Both the position numbers and the translations under genes were made by a program. Below the pieces are notes generated by a model, which ran no database searches, had not been told where the DNA came from, and worked only from the letters and a program-made list of their open reading frames with translations. Positions 27,822 through 36,755 of a stretch of DNA of 64,000 nt are shown here, piece by piece. Position 1 is the first letter of the stretch, and the number at the start of each line of letters is the position of its first letter. This DNA comes from Cobetia amphilecti (lineage in GTDB: Bacteria > Pseudomonadota > Gammaproteobacteria > Pseudomonadales > Halomonadaceae), in assembly GCF_030010415.1 (NCBI RefSeq), contig NZ_JASCSA010000013.1, one strand, 5' to 3'.

Positions 27822-27854
27822 AAAAAAAGGCCAACCCGTGAGGGTTGGCCTTTT
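27822..27854. terminator. Bidirectional terminator between uvrA and the alpha operon
   Basis: A 13-bp stem (27825-27837 with 27842-27854) has loop GTGA, seven A on the left and four T on the right. It can end uvrA transcripts on the plus strand and rplQ transcripts on the minus strand. Confidence 0.93.
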
Positions 27855-27878
27855 CTTGTGGACGAAGCAAGCCGAAGC

Positions 27879-28265
27879 TTACTCTTCGCCCGCTGCCTCG
27901 GAGGCAACCGGACGATCGACCAGCTCGACGAATGCCATCGGGGCATTGTCACCGGCGCGATAGCCGCACTTCAGGATGCGCAGGTAACCGCCCGGACGGG
28001 AGGTGTAGCGCGGGCCGAGCTCATTGAAGAGCTTGCCGACCGCTTCCTTGGAGCGCGTGCGAGAGAACGCCAAACGGCGGTTCGCAACGGTGTCCTGCTT
28101 GGCCAGGGTGATCAGCGGCTCGATATGACGACGCAGTTCCTTGGCTTTCGGCAGGGTAGTCTTGATGACTTCGTGCTCTACCAGAGAGATGCACATGTTC
28201 TTGAACATGGCTTCACGGTGAGAGCTGGTACGGTTCAGGTGACGACCACTCTTACGATGACGCAT
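27879..28265 (-). CDS. rplQ: 50S ribosomal protein L17
   Basis: This 128-residue bL17 starts MRHRKSGRHLNRTSSHREAM, a nearly invariant opening. It is a large-subunit protein near the exit tunnel. As in E. coli it is the last gene of the alpha operon, 46 bases after rpoA, and is followed by the bidirectional terminator. The short acidic tail after VELVDRP is typical of gammaproteobacteria. Confidence 0.97.
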   Translation of the reverse strand: MRHRKSGRHLNRTSSHREAMFKNMCISLVEHEVIKTTLPKAKELRRHIEPLITLAKQDTVANRRLAFSRTRSKEAVGKLFNELGPRYTSRPGGYLRILKCGYRAGDNAPMAFVELVDRPVASEAAGEE

Positions 28266-28311
28266 GGTTGTGATTCCTTACCAGTCTGGGGCTTGAGCCG
28301 ACCGGGCTTCC

Positions 28312-29310
28312 TTAAGCGGAAGCCTTGTCGTCCTTCAGGCTTGCGGGCGGCCAGTTTTCCAACCGCATGCCGAGGGACAGACCACGCGCGGACAGCACGT
28401 CCTTGATTTCATTCAAGGACTTCTTGCCGAGATTCGGGGTCTTCAGCAGCTCAACTTCGGTGCGCTGAATGAGATCACCGATGTAATAGATATTCTCGGC
28501 CTTGAGACAGTTCGCACTGCGAACAGTCAGCTCAAGATCGTCTACGGGACGGAGAAGGATCGGATCGATTTGATCTTCCTCTTCTTCGACTTCCTGTTCC
28601 TTGTCTGCTTCCAGATCAACGAAGGCGGCCAGCTGCTCCTGCAGGATAGTTGCGGAGCGGCGGATCGCTTCTTCCGGATCCAGTGTGCCGTCGGTTTCCA
28701 GGTCGATCACCAGCTTGTCGAGGTTGGTGCGCTGTTCAACACGCGCAGCCTCGACGGCATAGGAGACCCGACGAACCGGGGTAAAGGTCGCATCCAGCTG
28801 GAGGCGGCCAATGGCACGTGATTCGTCATCAGCAGAGATGCGAGCATCTGCCGCTTCGTAGCCGCGGCCACGAGCGATCTTGAGCTGCATCTTCAGCTCG
28901 CCACCATCATTGAGGTGAGCGATGACGTGATCCGGATTCACGATTTCGAGATCGTGGTCGCCAGCGATGTCGCCAGCAGTCACGATACCCGGGCCCTTCT
29001 TGTTCAGCGCCAGCACAGCTTCGTCGCGACCATGCATCTTGATGGCCACGTCCTTGAGGTTCAGCAGGATTTCGATTACATCCTCCTGCACCCCTTCAAT
29101 GGCGCTGTACTCGTGCAGAACGCCTTCGATCTCAGCTTCCACGACGGCACAGCCGGGCATGGAAGAAAGCAGGATGCGACGCAGAGCATTCCCCAGGGTG
29201 TGGCCGAAACCACGCTCGAAGGGTTCGAGGACGATTCGCGCGTGATGGGCGCTGACTTCCTCGACCTTGATATCGCGAGGACGGAGAAACTCTGTCACTG
29301 AGCGCTGCAT
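28312..29310 (-). CDS. rpoA: RNA polymerase alpha subunit
   Basis: This is the 332-residue alpha subunit, which dimerises to nucleate polymerase assembly and contacts UP elements and activators. The N-terminal domain carries GFGHTLGNALRRILLSSMPG. The C-terminal domain carries the LKAENIYYIGDLIQRTEVELLKTPNLG type helix-turn region, with the conserved Arg-Ser-Ala-Asn stretch ahead of it. An acidic linker (EEEEDQ) separates the two. E. coli RpoA has 329 residues. It lies in the alpha operon between rpsD and rplQ, with a stable hairpin in the 74-base gap upstream. Confidence 0.98.
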   Translation of the reverse strand: MQRSVTEFLRPRDIKVEEVSAHHARIVLEPFERGFGHTLGNALRRILLSSMPGCAVVEAEIEGVLHEYSAIEGVQEDVIEILLNLKDVAIKMHGRDEAVLALNKKGPGIVTAGDIAGDHDLEIVNPDHVIAHLNDGGELKMQLKIARGRGYEAADARISADDESRAIGRLQLDATFTPVRRVSYAVEAARVEQRTNLDKLVIDLETDGTLDPEEAIRRSATILQEQLAAFVDLEADKEQEVEEEEDQIDPILLRPVDDLELTVRSANCLKAENIYYIGDLIQRTEVELLKTPNLGKKSLNEIKDVLSARGLSLGMRLENWPPASLKDDKASA

Positions 29311-29354
29311 AAGAACACCTTTAAGGCTGCCAAACGGATAATCTGGGTACTCCA

Positions 29355-29378
29355 GCCGGGCCGACGAATCGGCCCGGC
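29355..29378 (-). other. UUCG-capped hairpin between rpsD and rpoA
   Basis: GCCGGGCCGA (29355-29364) pairs with 29369-29378; on the minus strand the loop is TTCG. No T run follows. It may set the relative levels of rpsD and rpoA by processing or pausing. Confidence 0.6.
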
Positions 29379-29384
29379 GTTACA

Positions 29385-30005
<621 letters not shown>

Positions 30006-30017
30006 GAGTCTGTCTCC

Positions 30018-30401
30018 TTAAACGCGGCGTTTCTTCGGCGGACGGCACCCATTATGCGGGATGGGGGTCACGTCGGTGATGCTTTGCACGCGGAAGCCTG
30101 CGGCATTGAGAGCACGCACGGCGGACTCACGACCCGGACCCGGGCCCTTGACCAGCACGTCGACGTTCTTCACACCATATTCGGCTGCAGCGGTCGCTGC
30201 ACGTTCACTTGCGACTTGCGCAGCGAACGGGGTGCTCTTGCGAGAACCACGAAAACCCGAACCACCGGCAGTTGCCCAGGAAAGAGCATTGCCCTGGCGG
30301 TCTGTGATCGTCACGATAGTGTTGTTAAAAGAGGCGTGGATATGCGCGATGGCATCCACTACCTGCTTTTTAACCTTCTTGCGCTTACTCGGGTTAGCCA
30401 T
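30018..30401 (-). CDS. rpsK: 30S ribosomal protein S11
   Basis: This 127-residue uS11 of the small-subunit platform has HIHASFNNTIVTITDRQGN and the C-terminal DVTPIPHNGCRPPKKRRV, both nearly invariant. An Asn-Gly in IPHNG is the known site of isoaspartate formation in E. coli S11. It lies between rpsM and rpsD in the alpha operon. Confidence 0.97.
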   Translation of the reverse strand: MANPSKRKKVKKQVVDAIAHIHASFNNTIVTITDRQGNALSWATAGGSGFRGSRKSTPFAAQVASERAATAAAEYGVKNVDVLVKGPGPGRESAVRALNAAGFRVQSITDVTPIPHNGCRPPKKRRV

Positions 30402-30431
30402 TAGATGTTTCCTGTCTAAACGCCAGTTCGT

Positions 30432-30788
30432 TTACTTGCGAATCGGTTTACGCGGACCTTTGCGTGTACGTGCGTTGGTCTTGGTGCGCTGACCGCGCAA
30501 CGGAAGACCACGACGATGGCGCAGGCCACGATAGCAACCGAGGTCCATGAGACGCTTGATGTTCAGCGTGATCTCACGACGCAGGTCGCCTTCGACGGTG
30601 TACTTACCCACCTCGGCACGAACCAGGTCCAGTTGTTCAACAGACAGATCAGCGATCTTGACGCTCGGTTCTAAACCGAGAGCGGCGCAGATCTGCTGTG
30701 CACGCGTACGGCCAATCCCGAAGATATAAGTCAGCGAGATCGCCGCGTGCTTGTTGTCCGGGATATTGACGCCAGCAATACGGGCCAT
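30432..30788 (-). CDS. rpsM: 30S ribosomal protein S13
   Basis: This 118-residue uS13 contacts the large subunit and P-site tRNA. It starts MARIAGVNIPDNKHAAISLTYI and ends in the basic tail RGQRTKTNARTRKGPRKPIRK. It is the first gene of the alpha operon. CGGAGAAAACTG precedes the ATG, and a stable hairpin lies in the 131-base gap toward rpmJ. Confidence 0.97.
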   Translation of the reverse strand: MARIAGVNIPDNKHAAISLTYIFGIGRTRAQQICAALGLEPSVKIADLSVEQLDLVRAEVGKYTVEGDLRREITLNIKRLMDLGCYRGLRHRRGLPLRGQRTKTNARTRKGPRKPIRK

Positions 30789-30841
30789 CAGTTTTCTCCG
30801 AAAGGTTAGCGGCGGATTTTACATCCACAAAGGGCGCAATA

Positions 30842-30879
30842 GCATACCCCTTGATCCCATTGGGAACAAGGGGGTATGC
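30842..30879 (-). promoter_or_regulatory. Hairpin in the rpmJ-rpsM gap (alpha operon leader)
   Basis: GCATACCCC (30842-30850) with the following TTG and TCCCA pairs with 30861-30879, interrupted by one bulge and one mismatch. It lies about 55 bases upstream of the rpsM start. E. coli has an S4-binding pseudoknot and a spc terminator in this gap. There is no U-tract after the stem, so a leader function is more likely than simple termination. Confidence 0.5.
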
Positions 30880-30919
30880 CAGCACCCGAGCTTGTATTCA
30901 GCTAAGCGGGTCGAGGGAA

Positions 30920-31033
30920 TTAACCCTGACGCTGCTTGTGGCGGGGCTCAGTGCAGATGACCCGCACTGCGCCACGACGCCGAATGATCTTGCAGTTACG
31001 GCAAATTTTCTTGACGGAAGCTCGAACTTTCAT
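30920..31033 (-). CDS. rpmJ: 50S ribosomal protein L36, zinc type
   Basis: This 37-residue bL36 starts MKVRASVKKICRNCKII and ends RHKQRQG. Cys11, Cys14, Cys27 and His32 form a complete zinc ribbon, so this is the zinc-containing (C+) form. It lies 34 bases after secY and closes the spc operon. It is the smallest gene in the window. Confidence 0.95.
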   Translation of the reverse strand: MKVRASVKKICRNCKIIRRRGAVRVICTEPRHKQRQG

Positions 31034-31067
31034 CGTTCTCTCCAGTTTGCTAACAGGGGCTGCGCAA

Positions 31068-32402
31068 TCAGCGCATCATGCCACCGCTGCCATAGCCTTT
31101 GAGGTTGGCCTTCTTCATCACCGACGCATACTGATTTGACATCAGATGCGACTGCACCTGGGCCATGAAGTCCATGACCACCACGACCACGATGAGCAGA
31201 GAGGTGCCGCCGAAATAGAACGGAACCTGCCATGCAACAACGAGGAATTGAGGCATCAGGGAGACTAGGGTGATGTAGAGGGCGCCGAACAGCGTCAGGC
31301 GAGTCATCACCTTATCGATGTAACGGGCGGTCTGTTCGCCTGGGCGAATACCCGGCAGAAACGCTCCTGACTTCTTGAGGTTGTCAGCAACATCCTTCGG
31401 ATTGAAGACCAGCGCCGTGTAGAAGAAGCAGAAGAATACTACAGCGGCAGCGAAAAGCAAGATATACAGTGGCTGACCCGGCCCGAGAGCCTGAGATGCC
31501 GTCTGCAACCATTGCATGCTTTCACTCTGGCCAAACCATTGACCCATCGACGCAGGGAACAGCAGGATGCTTGACGCGAAGATCGGCGGGATGACCCCGG
31601 CCATGTTGACCTTCATCGGCAAGTAGCTGCTCTGACCTGCATACATCTTGTTGCCAACCTGACGGCGCGGATAGTTCACCGTGATGCGGCGTTGGCCGCG
31701 CTCGATGAACACCACGAAGGCAACGGTAATGACTGCGAGCAGCGTCAGCGCCAGCAGCGGAAGCACATTCCAGGCACCATCATTGCGCGCCAGTTCGAAA
31801 GACTGGCCGATGGCACTCGGCAGCCCGGCGACAATACCAGCAAAGATGATCAGTGAGATCCCGTTGCCGATACCCTTCTCGGTGATCTGCTCTCCCAGCC
31901 ACATCAGGAACACTGCACCAGCCACGAACGTACTCACGGCGGTGAAGTAGAAGCTGAAGTCAGCGGAATAGGCGACACCGTTTCCGACCAGTCCGACTGC
32001 CATGCCGATCGATTGGACCAGGGCCAGTACTACCGTGCCGTAGCGCGTGTACTGGCTGATCTTGCGACGGCCGGCCTCGCCTTCCTTTTTCAACTGCTCA
32101 AGCTGAGGCGAGACCACCGTCAGGAGCTGCATGATGATCGACGCGGATATGTAGGGCATGATGCCCAGCGCGAAGATACTCATTCGCTCCAGTGCACCAC
32201 CGGAGAACATGTTGAACATGCTCAGGATGGTGCCCTGGTTTTCCCTGAACAAGGCAGCAAGCTGGTCAGGATTGATACCGGGAACGGGGATGTGTGCACC
32301 GATTCGGTACACCACGATGGCGATGAACACGAAGCGCAAACGCGCCCAGAGTTCGCTCAACCCACTTCCCTGCATCGCCGGTACGTTTCCTGACTTAGCC
32401 AT
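31068..32402 (-). CDS. secY: Protein translocase subunit SecY
   Basis: This 444-residue channel protein has ten membrane helices and conducts secretory and membrane proteins with SecE (58166) and SecG. The plug region (IFALGIMPYISASIIMQLL), the cytoplasmic loop RRQVGNKMYAGQSSYLPMKVN and the FNPKDVADNLKKSGAFLPGIRPG loop that binds SecA and ribosomes are all recognisable. E. coli SecY has 443 residues. The gene directly abuts rplO in the spc operon, with start ATG one base past the rplO stop. Confidence 0.98.
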   Translation of the reverse strand: MAKSGNVPAMQGSGLSELWARLRFVFIAIVVYRIGAHIPVPGINPDQLAALFRENQGTILSMFNMFSGGALERMSIFALGIMPYISASIIMQLLTVVSPQLEQLKKEGEAGRRKISQYTRYGTVVLALVQSIGMAVGLVGNGVAYSADFSFYFTAVSTFVAGAVFLMWLGEQITEKGIGNGISLIIFAGIVAGLPSAIGQSFELARNDGAWNVLPLLALTLLAVITVAFVVFIERGQRRITVNYPRRQVGNKMYAGQSSYLPMKVNMAGVIPPIFASSILLFPASMGQWFGQSESMQWLQTASQALGPGQPLYILLFAAAVVFFCFFYTALVFNPKDVADNLKKSGAFLPGIRPGEQTARYIDKVMTRLTLFGALYITLVSLMPQFLVVAWQVPFYFGGTSLLIVVVVVMDFMAQVQSHLMSNQYASVMKKANLKGYGSGGMMR

Positions 32403-32837
32403 TTAGTCCTCTACCTTGCCACCGGCAGCTTCGATCGCAGCACGGGCACCCTTGGTGACCTTAATGCCGCGAACCGTGACTGCCTTGTCCAGTTCGCCGG
32501 AGAGCATGACCTTCGCGAACTTCGTGGAATCACGAAGCACGTTGGCCTTCTTCAGCGTTTCGAGGTCGACGATCTCGCCGTCTACCAGTGCCAGTTCGCT
32601 CAGGCGCACTTCTTCGGAAATCAGAGACTTCGCGGAAGTGAAACCAAACTTCGGCAGGCGACGCTGCATAGGCATCTGACCGCCTTCGAAGCCCGGCTTG
32701 ACGCTGCCACCGGAACGGGACTTCTGGCCCTTGTGGCCACGACCGCCGGTCTTACCAAGACCGGAGCCGATACCACGACCGACACGCTTTGCAGCGTGCT
32801 TGGAGCCCGGGGCCGGACTCAGGGTATTCAATTTCAT
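32403..32837 (-). CDS. rplO: 50S ribosomal protein L15
   Basis: This 144-residue uL15 is a late-assembly 23S rRNA binder. It begins MKLNTLSPAPGSKHAAKRVGR and carries the glycine-rich GIGSGLGKTGGRGHKGQKSRSGG segment in its extended N-terminal region. It has the same length as the E. coli protein. It lies three bases after rpmD. Confidence 0.97.
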   Translation of the reverse strand: MKLNTLSPAPGSKHAAKRVGRGIGSGLGKTGGRGHKGQKSRSGGSVKPGFEGGQMPMQRRLPKFGFTSAKSLISEEVRLSELALVDGEIVDLETLKKANVLRDSTKFAKVMLSGELDKAVTVRGIKVTKGARAAIEAAGGKVED

Positions 32838-32840
32838 GGA

Positions 32841-33023
32841 TTACTCTCCCTCAACACGGACAAGGTAGTGAACCTTGTTGATCATGCCGCGTACCGCGGG
32901 GGTGTCTTCCAGCTCGACAGTGTGACCGATGCGGCGCAGGCCAAGACCTTTCATAGTGGCCTTGTGCTTTTCGAGGACGCCGATGGTGCTGCGGATCTGG
33001 GTTACCGTGATCATAGCTGCCAT
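32841..33023 (-). CDS. rpmD: 50S ribosomal protein L30
   Basis: This 60-residue uL30 has the ferredoxin-like core with ITVTQIRSTIGVLEKHKAT and LGLRRIGHTVELEDTPAVRGMI. Its length is typical of the short bacterial form. The first ATG (33023) was kept, though a second in-frame ATG three codons later is possible. It lies between rpsE and rplO. Confidence 0.95.
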   Translation of the reverse strand: MAAMITVTQIRSTIGVLEKHKATMKGLGLRRIGHTVELEDTPAVRGMINKVHYLVRVEGE

Positions 33024-33029
33024 GGTGCC

Positions 33030-33530
33030 TTACCCCGCAATCTTGTCGACAGACAGGCCACGCTTGGCGGCGATGTCTTCCGGAGATTTCATGGCAGCGA
33101 GACCGTTGATGGTCGCGCGCACCACGTTGACCGGATTGGTGGAACCGTAGCACTTGGCCAGGACGTCATGGACGCCTGCCAGTTCGAGCACGGAACGCAT
33201 CGCACCGCCGGCAATGATGCCGGTACCTTCGGACGCTGGCTGCATGTAGATCTTGGATGCGCCGTGACGAGCCTTCACCGGGTACTGCAGGGTGTGGCCC
33301 TTCAGGTCAACCTTGATCATGTTGCGACGAGCTTGGTCCATTGCCTTCTGGATCGCGACCGGCACTTCACGCGCCTTGCCACGGCCGAAGCCAACACGAC
33401 CATTGCCGTCACCAACGACAGTCAGAGCGGTGAAACCGAAGATACGGCCGCCCTTGACTACCTTGGCGACGCGGTTGATCTGCACGAGCTTCTCTTGCAG
33501 GTCACCGCCCTTCTGTTCGATATTCGCCAT
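33030..33530 (-). CDS. rpsE: 30S ribosomal protein S5
   Basis: This 166-residue uS5 takes part in decoding fidelity and mRNA entry. The dsRNA-binding-like N-terminal domain holds VVKGGRIFGFTALTVVGDGNGRVGFG, including the loop where spectinomycin-resistance changes occur; it reads VVKGGR as in the sensitive type. The C-terminal domain has GTGIIAGGAMRSVLELAGV. Length matches E. coli (167). Confidence 0.97.
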   Translation of the reverse strand: MANIEQKGGDLQEKLVQINRVAKVVKGGRIFGFTALTVVGDGNGRVGFGRGKAREVPVAIQKAMDQARRNMIKVDLKGHTLQYPVKARHGASKIYMQPASEGTGIIAGGAMRSVLELAGVHDVLAKCYGSTNPVNVVRATINGLAAMKSPEDIAAKRGLSVDKIAG

Positions 33531-33541
33531 CGTAAAACCCT

Positions 33542-33892
33542 TTAGAATTCCAGGCCGCCTTCACGTGCGGCATCGGCCAGGGCCTTCACGCGACCGTGGT
33601 ACTTGTACCCGGAGCGATCGAAAGCCACTTGCTTGATACCCGCTTCCTTCGCGCGCTCGGCAATCAGAGCACCCACCTTGGCGGCGGAGTCCGAGTTACC
33701 GGTAGAACCTTCGCGCAGGCTCTTGTCGAGCGTGGATGCGGTGGCCAGGACCTGGCCGCCATCCGGCGAGATGATCTGCGCGTAGATGTGACGCGGGGTG
33801 CGGTTCACGCACAGGCGAAACACGCCCAGCTCGCGGATTTTCGCACGAGCGCGGCGGGCACGACGGAGACGAGATTCTTTCTTCGCGTTCAT
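33542..33892 (-). CDS. rplR: 50S ribosomal protein L18
   Basis: This 116-residue uL18 binds 5S rRNA in the central protuberance together with L5. It starts MNAKKESRLRRARRARAKI and contains RLCVNRTPRHIYAQII and the C-terminal FDRSGYKYHGRVKALADAAREGGLEF. It lies in the spc operon between rplF and rpsE. Confidence 0.97.
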   Translation of the reverse strand: MNAKKESRLRRARRARAKIRELGVFRLCVNRTPRHIYAQIISPDGGQVLATASTLDKSLREGSTGNSDSAAKVGALIAERAKEAGIKQVAFDRSGYKYHGRVKALADAAREGGLEF

Positions 33893-33901
33893 AACCCTGC
33901 C

Positions 33902-34432
33902 TTACTTCTTCTTGGCTTCTTTACGACGGACGACTTCGTCGCTGTACCGAATACCTTTGCCCTTGTAGGGCTCCGGCGGACGGAATGCGCGAATCTCTGC
34001 GGCGACCTGACCCAAAGCCTGCTTGTCAGCAGACGTGAGGACGATCTGAGTGTTCTTCGGCGTTTCAGCCGTAACACTTGCCGGCAGTTCATAGTCGACC
34101 GGGTGTGAGAAGCCCAGTGTCAGGTTGATTGTCTGGCCTTTGGCCTGGGCACGATAACCCACACCATTGATTTCCAGAGACTTGGTGAAGCCTACGGAAA
34201 CACCAGACACCATGTTGTTGACCAGAGCACGAGTGGTACCAACCATTGCCCAGTTCTTGGCGGTCTCGGACGGAGCGAAGGTCATTTGACCTTCTTCCAT
34301 AGAGATGACCACGTCCTGGTGGACGGTCAGTTCCAGCTGGCCTTTGCTGCCCTTCACGGTCAGCTTGTCGCCGTCGAGCTTTGCCTCGACGCCGTTCGGC
34401 AATTTAACCGGATACTTGGCTACGCGGGACAT
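33902..34432 (-). CDS. rplF: 50S ribosomal protein L6
   Basis: This 176-residue uL6 has two related domains and sits near the factor-binding centre. It starts MSRVAKYPVKLPNGVEAKLDG and ends with EPYKGKGIRYSDEVVRRKEAKKK; the YKGKGI motif is characteristic. E. coli L6 has 177 residues. It lies nine bases after rpsH. Confidence 0.97.
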   Translation of the reverse strand: MSRVAKYPVKLPNGVEAKLDGDKLTVKGSKGQLELTVHQDVVISMEEGQMTFAPSETAKNWAMVGTTRALVNNMVSGVSVGFTKSLEINGVGYRAQAKGQTINLTLGFSHPVDYELPASVTAETPKNTQIVLTSADKQALGQVAAEIRAFRPPEPYKGKGIRYSDEVVRRKEAKKK

Positions 34433-34441
34433 TCCAAACTC

Positions 34442-34834
34442 CTAGAATACGGTGCAGAGGACTTCGCCGCCGACACCAGCTTGACGGGCCGCACGATCGG
34501 TCATCACGCCCCGGGAGGTGGAAACGATCGCAATACCCAGGCCATCTGCGACTTTCGGAAGCTCACCCTTGCCTTTGTACTGGCGCAGGGACGGCTTGGA
34601 AATACGCTTGATGCTCTCGATAACCGACTTGCCTTCGAAGTACTTGAGGGTCACGGTCAGTTCCGGCTTGGCGCCTTCTGCGACGGCAAACTCGGAAATA
34701 TAACCCTCTTCCTTCAATACGCGGGCCACTTCAACCTTGAGCTTGGAAGACGGCATGGTAACCGTCTCCTTGGTGGCCATCTGCGCATTGCGGATACGAG
34801 TGAACATATCCGCCAGAGTGTCTTGCATGCTCAT
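34442..34834 (-). CDS. rpsH: 30S ribosomal protein S8
   Basis: This 130-residue uS8 binds helix 21 of 16S rRNA and in E. coli represses translation of the spc operon. It starts MSMQDTLADMFTRIRNAQMA and ends with the conserved STSRGVMTDRAARQAGVGGE segment. It lies between rpsN and rplF. Confidence 0.97.
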   Translation of the reverse strand: MSMQDTLADMFTRIRNAQMATKETVTMPSSKLKVEVARVLKEEGYISEFAVAEGAKPELTVTLKYFEGKSVIESIKRISKPSLRQYKGKGELPKVADGLGIAIVSTSRGVMTDRAARQAGVGGEVLCTVF

Positions 34835-34866
34835 TTACGTTGCGCTCCTGAATTCTTGCAGTGGTG

Positions 34867-35172
34867 TTACCAGCTGGACTTGGTCAGACCAGGCACGTCA
34901 CCACGCATAGCGGCTTCACGCAGCTTGTTGCGGCTCAGGCCGAACTTGTTGTAGTAGCCGTGCGGACGGCCAGTGATACGGCAGCGGTTACGCTGACGGA
35001 CCGGGCTGGCATCACGCGGCAGCTGCTGCAGCTTCAGCTGTGCGTCGAAGCGCTCTTCTTCAGAAGCGTTGACGTCGTTGATGATGGTCTTCAGTGCGTC
35101 GCGTTTGGCGGCGTACTTAGCGACCAGCTTGGTGCGCTTGAGCTCGCGCTCAACCATGCTTTTCTTTGCCAT
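34867..35172 (-). CDS. rpsN: 30S ribosomal protein S14, zinc-free long form
   Basis: This 101-residue uS14 starts MAKKSMVERELKRTKLVAKY and has the C-terminal RCRITGRPHGYYNKFGLSRNKLRE block. It lacks the paired CxxC motifs of the 61-residue zinc form, so it is the zinc-independent long type usual in gammaproteobacteria. It contrasts with the zinc-type L36 encoded nearby. It lies in the spc operon after rplE. Confidence 0.96.
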   Translation of the reverse strand: MAKKSMVERELKRTKLVAKYAAKRDALKTIINDVNASEEERFDAQLKLQQLPRDASPVRQRNRCRITGRPHGYYNKFGLSRNKLREAAMRGDVPGLTKSSW

Positions 35173-35181
35173 GATCCACCC

Positions 35182-35721
35182 TTATTTCTTGAACGGGAAG
35201 TTCAGCGCGCCCAGCAACGCACGACCTTCATCATCGGTGTTGGCGCTAGTGGTGATGGTGATGTCCAGGCCACGAATCCGGTCGATCTTATCATACTCGA
35301 TCTCCGGGAAGATGATCTGCTCACGCACACCCATGGAGTAGTTTCCACGGCCATCGAAGGACTTCGGGTTCAGACCACGGAAGTCACGAACGCGCGGGAT
35401 AGCCACGTTCACGAGACGGTCCAGGAAGTCCCACATACGATCGCTGCGCAGGGTCACCTTAACACCGATCGGCCATCCTTCGCGGACTTTGAAGCCAGCG
35501 ATGGACTTGCGTGCCTTGGTGACGATGGGCTTCTGACCAGAAAGCATCTGGAGATCGGCAAACGCGTTGTCGATCAGCTTCTTGTCAGCGGTGGCTTCAC
35601 CGATACCCATGTTCAGGGTCACCTTGGTGATGCGGGGAACCTGCATCACATTGGCGTAGCCGAACTGCTCTTTAAGCTGGGCGGCCACTTCGTTCTGATA
35701 ACGTTCTTTCAAGTTCGCCAT
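35182..35721 (-). CDS. rplE: 50S ribosomal protein L5
   Basis: This 179-residue uL5 binds 5S rRNA and contacts S13 across the subunit interface. MANLKERYQNEVAAQLKEQFGY and KVTLNMGIGEATADKK are typical, as is the C-terminal TSANTDDEGRALLGALNFPF. Length equals E. coli L5. In E. coli the start region of this gene binds S8 as repressor; that structure was not evaluated here. Confidence 0.97.
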   Translation of the reverse strand: MANLKERYQNEVAAQLKEQFGYANVMQVPRITKVTLNMGIGEATADKKLIDNAFADLQMLSGQKPIVTKARKSIAGFKVREGWPIGVKVTLRSDRMWDFLDRLVNVAIPRVRDFRGLNPKSFDGRGNYSMGVREQIIFPEIEYDKIDRIRGLDITITTSANTDDEGRALLGALNFPFKK

Positions 35722-35738
35722 GTTGTACCCGACTCGCG

Positions 35739-36056
35739 TTAGGCGTCGATCAGCTTCTGAGTCGACTTAAAGATGCGTACCTTAGTACCGTCTTCCTGTA
35801 CCTGGATTCCGACACGATCCGCCTTGCCGGTCTCCTGGTTGAAGATGGCCACGTTGGACGCGTGAATCGGAGCCTCGCGCTCGACGATACCCCCCTGGGT
35901 GCCCAGCATCGGGTTGGGCTTGGTGTGACGCTTGATCATATTCACACCGGACACGAGCAGACGCTCACCTTTCAGCACCTTGCTGATGGTACCGCGCTTG
36001 CCCTTGTCCTTCCCGGCGATGACGATGACTTCATCGTCACGTTTGATCTTTTGCAT
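35739..36056 (-). CDS. rplX: 50S ribosomal protein L24
   Basis: This 105-residue uL24 initiates 50S assembly. The N-terminal KOW motif reads VIAGKDKGKRGTISKVL, followed by GVNMIKRHTKPNP. It lies 15 bases after rplN in the spc operon. Confidence 0.97.
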   Translation of the reverse strand: MQKIKRDDEVIVIAGKDKGKRGTISKVLKGERLLVSGVNMIKRHTKPNPMLGTQGGIVEREAPIHASNVAIFNQETGKADRVGIQVQEDGTKVRIFKSTQKLIDA

Positions 36057-36071
36057 ATCCGCTTCCGCTCC

Positions 36072-36443
36072 TTACAGCACTTCGGGCGCCAGGGAAATGA
36101 TCTTCATGAACTTCTCACTGCGAAGTTCACGGGTAACCGGGCCGAAGATACGGGTACCGATCGGCTGTTCGTTGGTGTTGTTCAACAGAACGGCCGCATT
36201 ACCGTCGAAGCGGATCACGGAACCGTCATTACGACGGACACCGGCTTTGGTACGAACGACCACTGCCTTCATGACCTGGCCTTTCTTGACCTTGCCACGC
36301 GGGATAGCTTCTTTGACGGTGACCTTGATGATGTCTCCAACACGAGCGTAACGGCGGTGTGAACCACCCAGCACCTTGATGCATTGCACCCGGCGCGCGC
36401 CACTGTTGTCGGCGACATCCAGCATTGTCTGAGTCTGAATCAT
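36072..36443 (-). CDS. rplN: 50S ribosomal protein L14
   Basis: This 123-residue uL14 sits at the subunit interface. It starts MIQTQTMLDVADNSGARRVQC, one of the most conserved ribosomal protein openings, and has VVVRTKAGVRRNDGSVIRFDGNAAVL. It is the first gene of the spc block; the 50-base gap to rpsQ has no clear terminator or promoter, so S10 and spc may be cotranscribed. Confidence 0.97.
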   Translation of the reverse strand: MIQTQTMLDVADNSGARRVQCIKVLGGSHRRYARVGDIIKVTVKEAIPRGKVKKGQVMKAVVVRTKAGVRRNDGSVIRFDGNAAVLLNNTNEQPIGTRIFGPVTRELRSEKFMKIISLAPEVL

Positions 36444-36493
36444 CGGTTTTCTCCAAACCTAATCTGACTGCCTGGTGGGAACTGGCCTAGGGA

Positions 36494-36754
36494 TTAACCC
36501 TTGGCCTGTTCAACCACCTCGACCAGGGTCCAGGCTTTCTTCTTGGACAGCGGACGAGTCTCGGCGATAGAGACGGTGTCACCGATCCGAGCCTGATTCG
36601 CCTCATCATGGGCGTGCAGCTTGGTGGAGCGTCTCAGGTACTTGCCATAGATCGGGTGACGCTCACGGCGCTCGACCATGACAACGATGGATTTTTCCAT
36701 CTTGTCACTCACCACCTTGCCGGTGAGTGTGCGTGCTTTAGTTTCTTCGGCCAT
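36494..36754 (-). CDS. rpsQ: 30S ribosomal protein S17
   Basis: This 86-residue uS17 is an OB-fold primary binder of 16S rRNA. The start at 36754 gives MAEETKARTLTGKVVSDKMEKS, matching the family; the open frame extends 15 codons further upstream through rpmC without similarity. ETRPLSKKKAWTLVEVVE closes the conserved core. It is the last gene of the S10 operon. Confidence 0.96.
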   Translation of the reverse strand: MAEETKARTLTGKVVSDKMEKSIVVMVERRERHPIYGKYLRRSTKLHAHDEANQARIGDTVSIAETRPLSKKKAWTLVEVVEQAKG

Positions 36755-36755
36755 T

